Shown here piece by piece: positions 1-10,239 of a stretch of DNA of 64,000 bases. The DNA is from Pararge aegeria. Its lineage: Eukaryota > Arthropoda > Insecta > Lepidoptera > Nymphalidae. Position 1 is the stretch's first letter. Each line of letters starts with the position of its first letter. Under the pieces are notes generated by a model, which was not told where the DNA came from, searched no databases, and saw only the letters and a list, made by a program, of their open reading frames with translations. Location: NCBI RefSeq assembly GCF_905163445.1, contig NC_053190.1, positions 15,254,501 to 15,318,500 of the forward strand, written 5' to 3'. Made by a program: the position numbers and the translations under genes.

Positions 1-46
1 TTGTACCTAGTTAAGTGAACGTTCGTATTTGGTACACTTCACACGC

Positions 47-87
47 CTTTGAAAACGCTATGGAGAATTCTCATTTAGGCAGGAGTA
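47..87 (-). repeat. SINE-3 fragment
   Basis: Forty bases match the middle of SINE-3 in reverse orientation (the segment reading cttcacacgcctttgaaaa, as in the copies at 41077-41463 and 53691-53990). It is truncated on both sides. Confidence 0.6.
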
Positions 88-239
88 CTGAATGTTTTTC
101 TAACAGATCGTTATATTTAATTGTTTAAAATTCGAAAACGCAATAGCTCTGAAAAGTGCTCAAAGATTTTTAAGTCAAAGATGAAGCAGCACTATCTGGC
201 TTCTCTATATAGTTTGTTAGTATATATTTCATTCTGTAT

Positions 240-432
240 TTCATCTATATATATAAAAGAAAGTTGTGTTAGTTACACCATTTGTAACTTAAGAACGGTT
301 GGACCAATTTTTATGATATTTGATATTTTGGATTTCTCTTAGACTGAAATAGGATAACAAGTATTAAAATATAACATTCATCAAAAAATTAAATTATCCG
401 CGATTCGAAGTTCGCTGGGACAGCTAGTATAT
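240..432 (-). repeat. TA-associated unclassified repeat, end
   Basis: The right end reads ggacagctagtata, a decayed form of the cgggcaacagctagtat terminus seen at 5985-6008 and 45980-45990, and runs into a TA-rich stretch. The body contains a segment of the type gaacggttggaccaattttt that recurs in this class of arthropod repeat. Superfamily is not determined. Confidence 0.45.
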
Positions 433-610
433 TATATATAAATTTATGCATTAAAGTATTTTATATACGTATTCTATTCGTACCAGTTATTTATGTAACT
501 ACCTACTCAGCTCTACTCTTAATTTTTTATCACATTCGAGAGCTTCTGTGAAAAATCTCTGTAGATATAAGTTGTCCTTGTGTGCGTCCTGTCCTTTTTA
601 TATTTATTTT

Positions 611-908
611 GACGGCCGATTGGCGCAGTTTACAGCAACCCAACTTTCTGAGCCGAAGGCCGTGGGTTCGATTCCCACTACTGGAAAATGTTTGTGTGAT
701 GAGCATGAATGTTTTTCAGTGTCTGGGTGTTTATATGTATTATTCTAAGTATTTAGGTATAAAATTCATAATAATATTCATCAGGCATTTTTGTACCCAT
801 AACACAAACTACGCTTACTTTGGGGCTAGATGGCGATGTGTGGATTGTCGTAGTATATTTATTTATATATTTTAAATTTTTGGTAGGTGCTTAATAAATA
901 AATAAATA
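611..908 (+). repeat. SINE-1, near full length
   Basis: A tRNA-derived SINE. Pol III box A-like (ttggcgcagtttacagcaac) lies at the 5' end and box B-like (gggttcgattcccac) about 45 bases further on, followed by the tRNA-unrelated body and an AT-rich tail of (aaat) repeats. The box A region is diverged relative to the copies at 30251 and 32981. Short open frames here are not genes. Confidence 0.9.
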
Positions 909-1754
909 AAAGTTTGCGTTGCCAGCCGGGGTTGGCCACTCCAAAGTGCTTGGTTTTAAAGTTATTGCATAACGTCGTTCAAATTTTACATTTTGTGACG
1001 TGTGAAATCTCGTAGTCTAGAACTGTCTCTGTATAACGAAAACCTGTCATCTGCGCTGGGCTTTACTGCAGCGAGTTAATTAATTTCAGTTTTCAGTTTT
1101 CACAGCTGCCTTGCTGCAGTGGAAATTTGCATTTAGGACACAAAAGGATATTAAAGAAAAAATTAATTGGATCCCATTAATACTTTTTATATTGGACTCT
1201 AATGATAAAAAAGCACGTAGAGCAAGGTAAATTTAAACGAACATTGAATTTTTTGTAATATCTTTCAATTCGACTTGTTTCAATTATAAAATAATAATAT
1301 TCTCCCTCAAAGAAAACGTAGGTTAAACTTGTGCTAGAGGAAAGACTGCTAGTTGAACGAGCGAGATTTGAACCTGTGACCTTTGGATTTCACTATTCGG
1401 TCCCAAGATATTGTAGCTATCAAACTATCGCTTATTCAAAAAAGAATAGCCAGCATAAAAATCACTAAATAAAGCGTAACTTTTAAAAGTTTGTAGATGC
1501 GGTAACGCTGAAAAATTACTTTACTTCGCGAAATGAGTAAATATTTCAAATAAAAAAAAAACTTATAAAATCATGGAACTGATTTTGAGGTAGGTACTGC
1601 TAACCCCGTATTTCCATACGGGGTTTCAGGATTTCTTCTTATAACAGGGAAAATCAACATTTTATCGCGGATGAAGTCGCGGGCAACAGCTTGTGATTAG
1701 AAGAAGAAGAAACAGTTTTTTGCACGTAAACACACAGGAAAAGAAACATTACCT
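909..1754. other. Mostly unassigned AT-rich DNA
   Basis: No supported gene. A tRNA-like box B (aggttcaaatctc on the minus strand) sits at about 1356-1440, a small 10-bp hairpin with 4-base loop at 1602-1625 (aaccccgtat / atacggggtt), and a TA-associated repeat end (gtcgcgggcaacagctt) at about 1640-1697. Confidence 0.4.
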
Positions 1755-2240
1755 AAGGAGTATTCAGTAAGAAATGTAGACATGCAAAGGCGGCCTTATT
1801 GCTGTAAGCAATCTCTTTCAGGCAATCTTTGTAGAAAGGACTAACAGCAAGAGAACGGGATAGTGCCAAGAGTGTTTTAATATAGGTATACATAAATACC
1901 AAAAATGTATATTGTATACAAATACATAGATAATTTAAATAAATAAACGTAATATTTAAATATAAAATAAACATAGTATGTACAAATATATAACATATAT
2001 AATATATAAAAGTAGATTATAATACATAATTTACAAACAATAATTAAGCAACAACTTCATATGCCATCACACAAAGATAGGCAGTGGTCCTTCAGACGAC
2101 TCTTAAATAATGAAAGGGAATTACTTCCACGGATTTCAGAAGGCAGTTTGTTCCATAGCACAATTGCCTCAAAGGTGAAAGAATTACCGAAGAACTTCGG
2201 TTAGGTATAATAAAGACGGGTGCCTTTTTTTAAAACACAG
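1755..2240 (-). pseudogene. LINE-B 3' end with reverse-transcriptase C-terminus
   Basis: Reading the minus strand from 2240, one frame gives a segment of the type FTFEAIVLWNKLPSEIRGS followed by LSLFKSRLKDHCL. This is the typical C-terminal signature of insect non-LTR reverse transcriptases (aligned W-N-x-LP-x-x-I-R and FK-x-x-L-K-x-x-L). The frame then stops and is followed by the LINE-B 3' untranslated segment, which on the plus strand reads aaggcggccttattgctgta. It is 5'-truncated and broken, so it is a dead insertion. Clade (CR1- or Jockey-like) is inferred only. Confidence 0.7.
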
Positions 2241-2402
2241 ATTTCAGATTTGTTTGATTGTCACTATAAGGAAATAAGGCCTAATTCTTTAATCATCTTC
2301 TCCAAAGTTTTAACTACTAAACTACTTTCCAATAAAATAACTATCCGTAATAGAACATACAGGTCCAATAGTGGAGTCGTTCAAGTCGACAACGAGTAGG
2401 CA

Positions 2403-2590
2403 ATTATTATTATTATAAATACACTTTATTTGTAAACCACAAAAAGAAATAAAACAATGGACAAAACAAGAGGAAACTTAAAAGTAGGATACAAAAGGCG
2501 GCCTTATAGCTTAGTAGCGATATCTTCCAGGCAAACTTAGGATTAGGAAAACCAAAAGGTTGGTTCGGTGTAATGTTATTACATACTTAC
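2403..2590 (-). repeat. LINE-B 3' tail
   Basis: Contains aaggcggccttatagctta and ccaggcaaacttaggatta on the plus strand, matching the tails at 28659, 49085 and 60725; its 3' end (left side here) is an ATT-rich tail. No reverse-transcriptase coding remains. Confidence 0.7.
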
Positions 2591-2842
2591 GAATTATTAC
2601 ACAATACTTATCTAGATTATACACAACTTATTATTTAGGGTCGCAGCAGGGTGCAGAATAAACAGATGCTAAGACTAATATAAATTTATACAAATTTACA
2701 TTTAGTTACATTATTAATTATTATAATTTCAAAACTAAACTTATTAACTATGGTCGGCCAATTTGGAGCACGAGCTCCCTAGCCTAGGTCTTAAAAGTCT
2801 AGGTAAAAAAGGTATCGCATCACGATTCAAAGCTAGCCTCCG

Positions 2843-3358
2843 GAATTTGCTGCACCGACGTAACTTGAACATGATGCGATTCGGCCGCTTCTTGGTTAGC
2901 GGGCATACTATGGCTATCATGTGGGTATGCCTATGTAACACGCATAAAATAATAGTAATAAAAAATATGAAAAATAATAAACGAATTTATACTATAACAT
3001 ACGATACCTTATGAGTAAGAATAAATCACCTAACGCAATGAGGAGTCAAAAGCATTTACAAGTAAAATAAAAAACTAATATATACTGTAACATACGATAC
3101 ATACTTAAATATGAGTAAGATTAAATCACTTAGAAATTTGCTGCGCCGACGCAACTTGAACATGATGCGGTACGGCCGCTTCTTGGTTAGCAGGCATTCT
3201 ATGGCTATGCCGTGGGTATGCCTACGTAGCACACATAAAATAATAATAATAAAAAATATGAAAAATAATAAACGAATTTACACTATAACATACGATACCT
3301 TATGAGTAAGAATAAATCACCTAACGCAATGAGGAGTCAAAAGCATTTACAAGTAAAA
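2843..3358. repeat. Imperfect tandem duplication, 291-bp period
   Basis: The block 2843-3067 recurs at 3134-3358 with a constant offset of 291 bases and scattered substitutions. The 66 bases between them (3068-3133) are themselves a diverged copy of the part at about 2985-3034 (ataacatacgataccttatgag). Short frames in it (Arg-rich starts such as MSKIKSLRNLLRRR) are repeated in both units but match no family I know, so it is annotated as a repeat. Confidence 0.85.
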
Positions 3359-3820
3359 CAGGTTACAATTTACGGCGTTCCACTTTTGTAATCGCACTAT
3401 TTTAAGTAAGTTCACCAAACAAAAGAGTAAACAAAAGATAAATTCCCACTTCCAACGTTATTTACGTTTTGTTTACGTTCATCCCCCAGTTTTCGCAGGT
3501 GTCACGTATCGATGCGATGGGTTTACGTGATTGATTCAACACTGGGCAGTTTAAGTAATTAAATGTGTGATCGAAAGCTTAGCCCAGTTATTTTTTATCA
3601 ATATTCCAGTAGATTTACAAAACTGATGCACTAGTTTTAAAAGATTAAATGTAATAAATATTTGAAAAGAAGGTTTTGCTAGGCAAATAGCAGAACCGTG
3701 GGTGATGCATATTAAAAATAATTATATAACCCGTTAGTGTAGTATTCACGCTCTTGTACGGATTTCAAAGGTTTAGTTCGAGATTCTGGCCTCGCGTGTC
3801 TTCTGTCAAGAATTTATTTT
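3359..3820. other. No recognisable feature
   Basis: AT-rich sequence without a supported gene or a repeat seen elsewhere in the window. Confidence 0.5.
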
Positions 3821-4085
3821 AGGAGATGCCTGGTGCAGTGGTAAGCGGGTCCCGGGTTGATGACCGGTGGGATAAAAATGGGAATTTATAATTTCAGAAT
3901 TATCATTGTTCTGGTCTGGTGCGAGGCTTTGTTCGTGGCTTGTTACCATTCTGCCAAACAAATGCCGCCAAACGATTTAGCGTACGATTACGAGGGGTCT
4001 GTGTTGGTATAATATATCTGCCATACTCCTAACAGGTTGACCCGCTACCATCTGCGGGCTTACTTGTAGTCGAATAAGAATAAAT
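3821..4085 (+). repeat. SINE-2, diverged
   Basis: Box A-like tggtgcagtggtaagcg and box B-like gtcccgggttgatgacc at the left, the tctggtctggtgcgaggctt core, then caggttgacccgctaccatc and gcttacttgtagtcgaataa at the 3' end. Order and spacing fit the copies at 39594 and 56391. Confidence 0.85.
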
Positions 4086-4621
4086 CTCATTAAATAGAGA
4101 ATTAAAATATCCATTACCGTATAATATCACAATCTCAATGTATATAATAATAATAATATTTATCTTTATGATTGCCTTCAAAGATTAGCTGGTAGAAAAT
4201 GATTTACAATCAAGTCTGTAAGTATTCGTTCAAGTGGTGCAATCAAATGAAATTAAAATGAATAGAATCGTTAAAGTCATTCATACGTTATACATACAAG
4301 TCGAACAATAAAAATGTGTACGAAAAATATGTGTTCATTGTGAAAAAGTTAAGAAAGTTTTGAAATATTTTAATTCAAATCCACTCACCATTTGGTTCAG
4401 TGATAAAAATGCAGGTTCTTTGTGTTTTCCACAAACTAAACATTTTCATCAAACCTTAGCGTAGTTTTCATTTTCGGTTACCAAACGCCGCGTGTATTTC
4501 ACCAGTTATCGCTGGATTGAAGCCAAACTAACGATTGGTGTTACATGCCCCGTACTCGCCGCAACTGAGACACATTGCCTAGATTCTGCACAATGACTTA
4601 CCTTTCTGCACCTTTATTTTA
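4086..4621. other. No recognisable feature
   Basis: AT-rich; no supported gene, RNA or repeat match in the window. Confidence 0.45.
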
Positions 4622-4740
4622 CAGATACCCTGAAAAACATTCATGTTCATCACACAAAAAAGTTCCAGTTGTGGAAATCGAACCCACAGCCTTGGATTCA
4701 GAAATTAGGGTCGATGCCCACTGCGCCAATCGGCTGTCAA
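4622..4740 (-). repeat. SINE-1, truncated
   Basis: Minus-strand SINE-1 retaining the tRNA-related head (box B as gtggaaatcgaacccacag on the plus strand, box A as cactgcgccaatcggc) but lacking most of the 3' body. Confidence 0.8.
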
Positions 4741-5265
4741 TTCAGTAGACATATGTTGGTTTATGTTACAGTTAATGACTAGTAATTGAAATAATATTAT
4801 GATATGAAATATTTAATTATTTGAATGTAAAAAATAACATCGCCATCTATTTTCTGTAGTGTTCGTACTGTGCTGAGACACTGACGTATTCCTTTCTTGT
4901 AAAATAAGTTTATTTGGCTAATATATTCCATCAAGCAATCAAGCCAACAAGTTTTTTTATTCTTCCACACCTAATTCCTGTAGTATAATTATTTACCTAT
5001 AACTTACAAAATTTGTATAGCGAAATTCATTAGCATTTTTCAATAGTGAGTCACACGATAAACAATATTTTGACAATAATTAAAATAAGTACAAACAAAC
5101 ATTAATATTTACAAAACAAATATAAGCCGTCTTACCTTCTGTAGTGAGCTTTATATACTTGTCCGGTGATCTTTGGGTCAAAACCATTCGGCGTACCCAG
5201 CCATAATAAAGTAAAAATTATTCATGTAGGCACTTAAGAACCGTTTAAACATATATGTTTACATA
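4741..5265. other. No recognisable feature
   Basis: AT-rich sequence with no supported gene. Confidence 0.45.
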
Positions 5266-5269
5266 ATTG

Positions 5270-5380
5270 CGAATTGATGGTGATAGATACGTTCGCGAGC
5301 TTAAACCTAACTAAAGCTACGAGTGTACCAAACGCAGCCTAGTCTTAGAAGACAACTCAAACTAAGCTGGGTAAAATATG
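5270..5380 (-). repeat. LINE-F fragment
   Basis: Shares the segment taaagctacgagtgtaccaa plus the downstream cttagaagacaa part with 40680-40770 and, in reverse, 53000-53080. Non-coding. Confidence 0.5.
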
Positions 5381-5551
5381 ATTTTAATCCTAATTATGTA
5401 AGCATATTTACTAGCCTTGTTTATATTATGGGTCTTATAGAAAACTGTTGTAAGCTTGCAAACGTACATTGGAAGAGCATTCTTCGCTTATAAGAAAATA
5501 CCTTTTCAGCGGAGAAATAATATTTTATTACCTACCCATTAGCGGCCCAAA

Positions 5552-5655
5552 ACTAGGCCTCATCTAAGAGTAAAATAGGGTGTAGGCCTAAGTCCACCAT
5601 GCTGTCCAAGCGTGAATGGGTAGACTTCACACGCCATCGAAAATTCTTGGAAGTG
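5552..5655 (-). repeat. SINE-3 fragment
   Basis: Reverse-oriented central part of SINE-3 (aagtccaccatgctgtccaa, then gacttcacacgcc). The head and (GAT)n tail are missing. Confidence 0.7.
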
Positions 5656-6008
5656 TAAGAAGTAATATAGGATACTTTTTATCCCGACATTAAGCTCGGT
5701 TCCTTTGGGAGAGGAAAGTGTTTGACGATCTAACACCATAACTCCGACAAATTATGACCGATTTGAATAATTATTTTTGTACTATAGAGGTTATAATATG
5801 TGTTTAATTTTGCCCGAGCTTTGTGTAGATCTGATGAATGTGGTTGGAGATAGAGGACAGAACTCCTCAGCGGACAGCACCAAACCCGTCATTTAAGGCT
5901 TAACGATACTGAATACTTAACTTTTTTATGGAACCACAACTAAATTGAATGCCATATCAAAAAACAAAATCAAAAACAGACGAAGTAGCGGGCAACAGCT
6001 AGTATTAT
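5656..6008 (-). repeat. TA-A repeat
   Basis: Diverged minus-strand copy of the repeat at 34255-34740 and 44648-45117: shared segments include caaaggaactgag-type, gtcggagttatggtgt-type and the terminal ctagctgttgcccgc (here gcgggcaacagctagta at the right end). No coding capacity seen. Confidence 0.75.
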
Positions 6009-6119
6009 ATAAAACTCTTGGGTATCCAGGTTTGAAAAAAATTAATGCTTAAATTAAAATTTAAAATTATAATTATATACTGTGGATGATAAACAAAAGC
6101 TGGGTGGTGCTAGCGGATC

Positions 6120-6260
6120 AGAATAAAGTTGTCACCACCCTTCCTTTTCCCGCGGGTGTCGTACGAGGCGACTAAGGAAATCACCAACCCGTCAACCCTG
6201 CGTGTTGATTATGCGCAATAACTCCCATTGTGAGAGGTCTTTAGTCCAGCAGTAGAATTT
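6120..6260. repeat. Interspersed repeat with cccgcgggtgtcgt motif
   Basis: Shares cccgcgggt, cgaggcgactaaggga-type and the following cccgtc segment with 33825-33960. Function and family not recognised. Confidence 0.5.
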
Positions 6261-6948
6261 TATAGACTACGGATGGATAGATAAAAAAAATCTTTATTCA
6301 CACTTTTTTAATAAAGTTCAACAATACAGGTAAAGTAGCGGATGTGACAGCACAATGAAAGCGTCAATTAGCAGGATTCCATCTTAAACAACTCATACAT
6401 ATTTCATTAGGCAGCTTTTCAATAAAGTAGGCGTCAAACAAATTAACTACTTCTATCTTCGTACAAGAATATTCACTTACTTTCAACGCTAAAGGGTTAC
6501 AGATGTTTGAGTCACTTTAGGCACAAATAATAGGGTTTGAATCATAAGCGGTAGCGGGATAATATTTTTTTAACCCAAATAACAGTGATCCCAAAGTTAC
6601 TTAAAGGGCAGCAAAGGTTAATGGAGACAGAGCTTTAAAATGATAAATCGTAGAAAAAAAACGAAGTAATAGACGTAACTCGAAAAGTTGCAAAGTACAT
6701 CTTTGAGTACTTAAGTTTAATTAAATTATTATTACAACATACTCGTAGTTAGTGAAAATAAATATATGTTATGTTTTACCTAATAATCATTAGTTTTGCA
6801 TATATTAATTACGATAAAGCGACGCTCAACCATATAGATTATAGACAGATGAAATCGAACGAGTCACCAACAGTCACTGCACCCACGACTATGACCCACG
6901 GGATTGTGGTGAAAGATCATTACAAAAGACCTATTTTTTTAAAATTCT
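6261..6948. other. No recognisable feature
   Basis: AT-rich. A stretch at 6280-6330 (ctttattcacactttttt) resembles a LINE tail but lacks a diagnostic motif. Confidence 0.4.
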
Positions 6949-7015
6949 AAGATGGCAGCGGCCTAACCTGTTACGGGTATGGCAGTCAACACACACCCCT
7001 AAATGGTTTCTCCGC
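6949..7015 (-). repeat. SINE-2 fragment
   Basis: aagatggcagcggcctaacc followed by cgggtatggcagt is the reverse of the SINE-2 3' region. Confidence 0.6.
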
Positions 7016-7269
7016 TGCATCGTACTGCATCACTCTTTGTCTGTGGGGTCAAAATAAGTTATTAACGTTTTGGTCTCGTATCTCATAATATAGCACTCTA
7101 AGGGTTTAAAAGTTTTATGCAGTGTTCATATCAATCTCGAATACCTGCATTACGAGTATGATGGTTATTGTTTCGTTTTATTTTGGTATCTGAGTACCTG
7201 AGCTATTATTTAAGAGGAATGTGAGGTACCTAGACAAGGCTTAAGGGTGCGAAGAGTCTATAAACTATG

Positions 7270-7565
7270 TTCAGTATTATCATCACATCAACCGATAGAC
7301 GTCAACTGCCGGACGTCCCTACTTTTGTAGGGAGTTCCAAATGCCACAGTTTTGTGACCTTCCTACGACGCGCTTGATATCTTCTGTCCACCTCGTTGAA
7401 GGTCGACCATTACTGCGCTTACCAGTGTTGTGTTACTAATCCTGCACCTTGGAACCCAAACCTCACAAGAAGGCTCAGCATATATGCAGCTATGGCTCTT
7501 GCCCATAGTTGCGATGATGTTTCGGAACCATAGGTCATCAGTGCAGTGGCAACGCAAGCTATGTT
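7270..7565 (-). pseudogene. LINE-D reverse-transcriptase C-terminal remnant
   Basis: On the minus strand one frame reads NGRPSTRWTEDIKRVVGRS, the signature near the C-terminus of a widespread insect endonuclease/reverse-transcriptase retrotransposon (consensus GRPxTRWxDDIKRxAG). Upstream of it, in another frame, a PMVPKH/TYGSET-like segment suggests the expected tract before that motif with at least one frameshift. Only a short decayed piece remains; it is not a host gene. Related pieces lie at 8028, 42053, 56150, 61236 and 61650. Confidence 0.75.
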
Positions 7566-8027
7566 AAATTTTTACAATTAATAAATAAAATAATAGTTTT
7601 TTCCCTAGTCGCTTACATCTTGCGGCAGTATTAATCACAGTTCTCATTCGACGAGCAATGCTTCGAGTGACGTCGAGAGCTCACCGGAGCGTAGCGTTTG
7701 ACAATGACACTTTGCTTCATTTGAACACCGTTTTAATTACACCTCGACTTTTCGATACACATAATGAAATTCTTGTTGAATTATTACTGCTGTTTTTTAA
7801 AGCAGTCTACGTTGTGAAACAAATTCAAGTTGCAAGGTTAATAAATTCGTAATCGACCCATTACGGTTTTATAATATCTATTGACCTATTGTGTCTTATA
7901 GAAAAAAGTAAATTTTATTCTTGACCCCGTGTAAATTATTTAATTTTATTAATGCTTGCTTGCACTTTCGTCTTATGCAATGTAGTATACACTAATAGTT
8001 ATAAGGGGCATAGCAATTTACCTTATC
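7566..8027. other. No recognisable feature
   Basis: No supported gene. A 64-codon frame at 7658-7852 has no family match that I recognise. Confidence 0.4.
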
Positions 8028-8165
8028 ACTTTCTAGGTGACTTGGAGCCCACTGAAGCTTTGTGCTGATATTATGCTGCGGCTACCTGCGACTCTTTTGA
8101 TGTCGTCTGATGTTTATAAGCCAGGTGGGGGAATGGGCCTCAGGGCGTCATCTTCTTAATCGGTT
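8028..8165 (-). pseudogene. LINE-D reverse-transcriptase remnant
   Basis: The minus strand encodes TSDDIKRVAGSRSI, matching the (T/S)DDIKRVAGSRW segment of the same retrotransposon class as 7270-7565. The preceding GRPPTRW part is out of frame. Heavily decayed. Confidence 0.65.
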
Positions 8166-8528
8166 CCTAAACCTATGTTACTATACAAGCTACTGAAGGA
8201 GGCGCCACTGACGCGCGCACTCCGTACCCTCAATGTGATAGCCGAGAAGACGAATATAGCGATTTGGATTTTATCATATACATTATAGTTATATATATTA
8301 TTAAAATTTACATAACATGCTGCATTGTCGTATTAGGATAACTTTTTCCGGTAATGACAAAAATGTAAGATGGGGAATAAATAAATAAATAAATATATAT
8401 TTATATTTTCGAAAACATAAATTGCTTATCAGCACGTCTCTGCCTGCAGGGTGGTAACTAGCCACGACCAAAGTTTGACATCCATGTTTTACCAACGCAT
8501 GACATAAATTATTCACAATAACTGTACG

Positions 8529-8636
8529 GTGAAAGCCTAATGGTTAGAGCTTCAACTTTCGTGGAGACCGAGTTCGATTCCGGCACGTATCTCTAGCTTT
8601 TCGAAATGTTCGTTTTAATTTTAAAATATCACTCTT
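8529..8636 (+). repeat. SINE-3 head, truncated
   Basis: ggtgaaagcctaatggttag box A-like and gagttcgattccggcac box B-like, then cttttcgaaatgttcgttt. The element stops before its (GAT)n tail and is followed directly by a SINE-2 fragment. Confidence 0.8.
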
Positions 8637-8644
8637 ATAACTTA

Positions 8645-8805
8645 CATACCCCTAATCAGTTTCCACGCGACATTGCACCGGAAGACTTAATCGCTTAGTG
8701 GCAGGTTTTGACGGTATGGTGGTAACTAGCCACGGCCAAAGCCAAAAAACATACCAGACCAGAGAAAATTCAGAAATTATAAATTCTCAAATTTTGGGAC
8801 CTCTT
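8645..8805 (-). repeat. SINE-2 fragment
   Basis: Reverse SINE-2 middle: cttaatcgcttagtggcagg, ggtggtaactagccacggcc, accagaccagagaaaa. Both ends are degraded. Confidence 0.8.
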
Positions 8806-9142
8806 GTTTAATTTCACAGCCAAATTTTTAAAGTGGAATTTAACAAGAAAACAATAAGTTACGAAAGGGCACATACAGTAAATAGAGAAATTAAATGCAT
8901 TTAAACGTTTATCAAGTCTAAGCAACTAAGCTTTACAAAAATTGTAGTCACTGACTCAATGGCAAGTTGTGAAGCAATAAAGGTAAGTGGCCGGAACTGC
9001 ATTATCGTTAACTATTTCCCAGATATTTGTTCGTATTGGTGTTCTTGCTTTCGTATTAGCCCTAGATTAGTATTTGCGGTATAGATGTTTCATTCAATAC
9101 TTGAACCCTGTTTCCAAAATAAAAAAAATGTATTCAGCGCCA

Positions 9143-9405
9143 GATAAATAAAATAAAATAATAAATATACTACAACAATACACACATCGCCCTATAGCCA
9201 CAAAGTAAGCTTAGCTTGTGTTATGGGTACTAAGGTGACTGATGAATATTTTTATGAATAATATACGTAAAGAAAGGTACATAGAATATACGTATAAACA
9301 CCCAGCACTGAAAAACAGTCATGCACATCACACAAACATTTTCCAGTAGTGGGAATCGAACCCACGGCCTTGGACTCAGAAAGCAGGCGCTGCCCACTGC
9401 GCCGT
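9143..9405 (-). repeat. SINE-1, near full length
   Basis: Minus-strand SINE-1 with (AAAT)-type tail on the left, the aagcttagcttgtgttatgg and gggaatcgaacccacggcct (box B) blocks, and the head ending cactgcgccgtg at the right. The first few bases of the head are missing. Confidence 0.9.
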
Positions 9406-9557
9406 GAACACTACTCATAATATAATAGAAATTCAATACTGCTACTTTGCACGAAACGAAAATTGTATTAAAAAACAGTAAGATTATTCAAAATAACCTC
9501 AAAATTAAAAAAAATATTAAATTAAATTAATTTGGTTTTAAGCTTTTTAAAGAATTA

Positions 9558-9562
9558 ATATG
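9558..9562. repeat. Target site duplication of BEL element (left)
   Basis: ATATG immediately before the LTR start, repeated exactly at 16849-16853 after the other LTR. Five bases is within the usual range for BEL/Pao insertions. Confidence 0.9.
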
Positions 9563-10075
9563 TGGTGACGCCATTTTTACTTTCGGGGAATCATCACCAT
9601 AAAATGGTATTTATTTTCTTTGTAAATTTAGTGGACTGTATATTTTAGGTTTTGCTGGATTCTTTTCCCCTTTTTAATATTAAACTATGGCTTTAAAGGA
9701 TATAGAACAAGGAATAACTAGGGTTGGACAGAAAAGTATTTGCACGTGGACTTACAGTTCGTCGTAATGCAGTTCTCTTGATTTCTCGTCACTTCACAAG
9801 GCTTCACAGGTTATCACTAAACACTAAAGCACTGATGTAGGTTTAAATACTATTAATCGTCCAGTATAAGGTTCTTTGGCCGGCCGACCATGTGGTTTTA
9901 TTGAATGGATGAGCGGAAGATTGACGTGCGTTTGCCGCGGATATAGGTGTGCAACTAATTGGCGGCGTGATGCGGGCAGATAAGGATGCGGAAATATAAA
10001 AAATGGAGGATGGAAATCCATAGTGTAGCCGTTATCTATTACTTCGACCACAGATTAATGAGAATTTATCAAGCA
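9563..10075 (-). repeat. BEL 3' LTR
   Basis: 513 bp, identical to 16336-16848 (constant offset 6773). It starts TGGTGACGCC and ends ATCAAGCA on the plus strand, so it begins TG and ends CA. On the minus strand an AATAAA signal is present (plus-strand 9610-9615), about 47 bases before the LTR end, which fits polyadenylation in this LTR. A 75-codon open frame inside both LTRs is a by-product. Confidence 0.95.
9610..9615 (-). promoter_or_regulatory. Poly(A) signal in the BEL 3' LTR
   Basis: AATAAA on the minus strand, downstream of the gag-pol stop in the transcribed direction. Confidence 0.55.
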
Positions 10076-10086
10076 TCCCCCCGGAC
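10076..10086 (-). other. Polypurine tract of BEL element
   Basis: On the minus strand ccggggggA ends exactly at the first base of the 3' LTR. A G-rich run in this position is the expected plus-strand primer for LTR elements. It is short. Confidence 0.6.
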
Positions 10087-10239
10087 ATGAAGGAACCCTT
10101 CATAAAACGGATATAAACATAATTGCAACTTATAATACGACCTAATATTGTAAGTATACTATACAAGAGTAATGCATAAAGAAAAATAAAATAAATTAAC
10201 TAAAACATAATAAGATTAAATGAGAACTAGTGATAAAAA

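Noticed and set aside
9230..9436. Short frames with the motif FLSPRPWVRFPQLENVCVM in several places
   Set aside because: Translation of the SINE-1 head; the peptide recurs wherever the SINE does.
9824..10051. 75-codon frame, identical at 16597-16824
   Set aside because: Lies inside both LTRs of the BEL element; identity reflects identical LTRs, not a duplicated gene.
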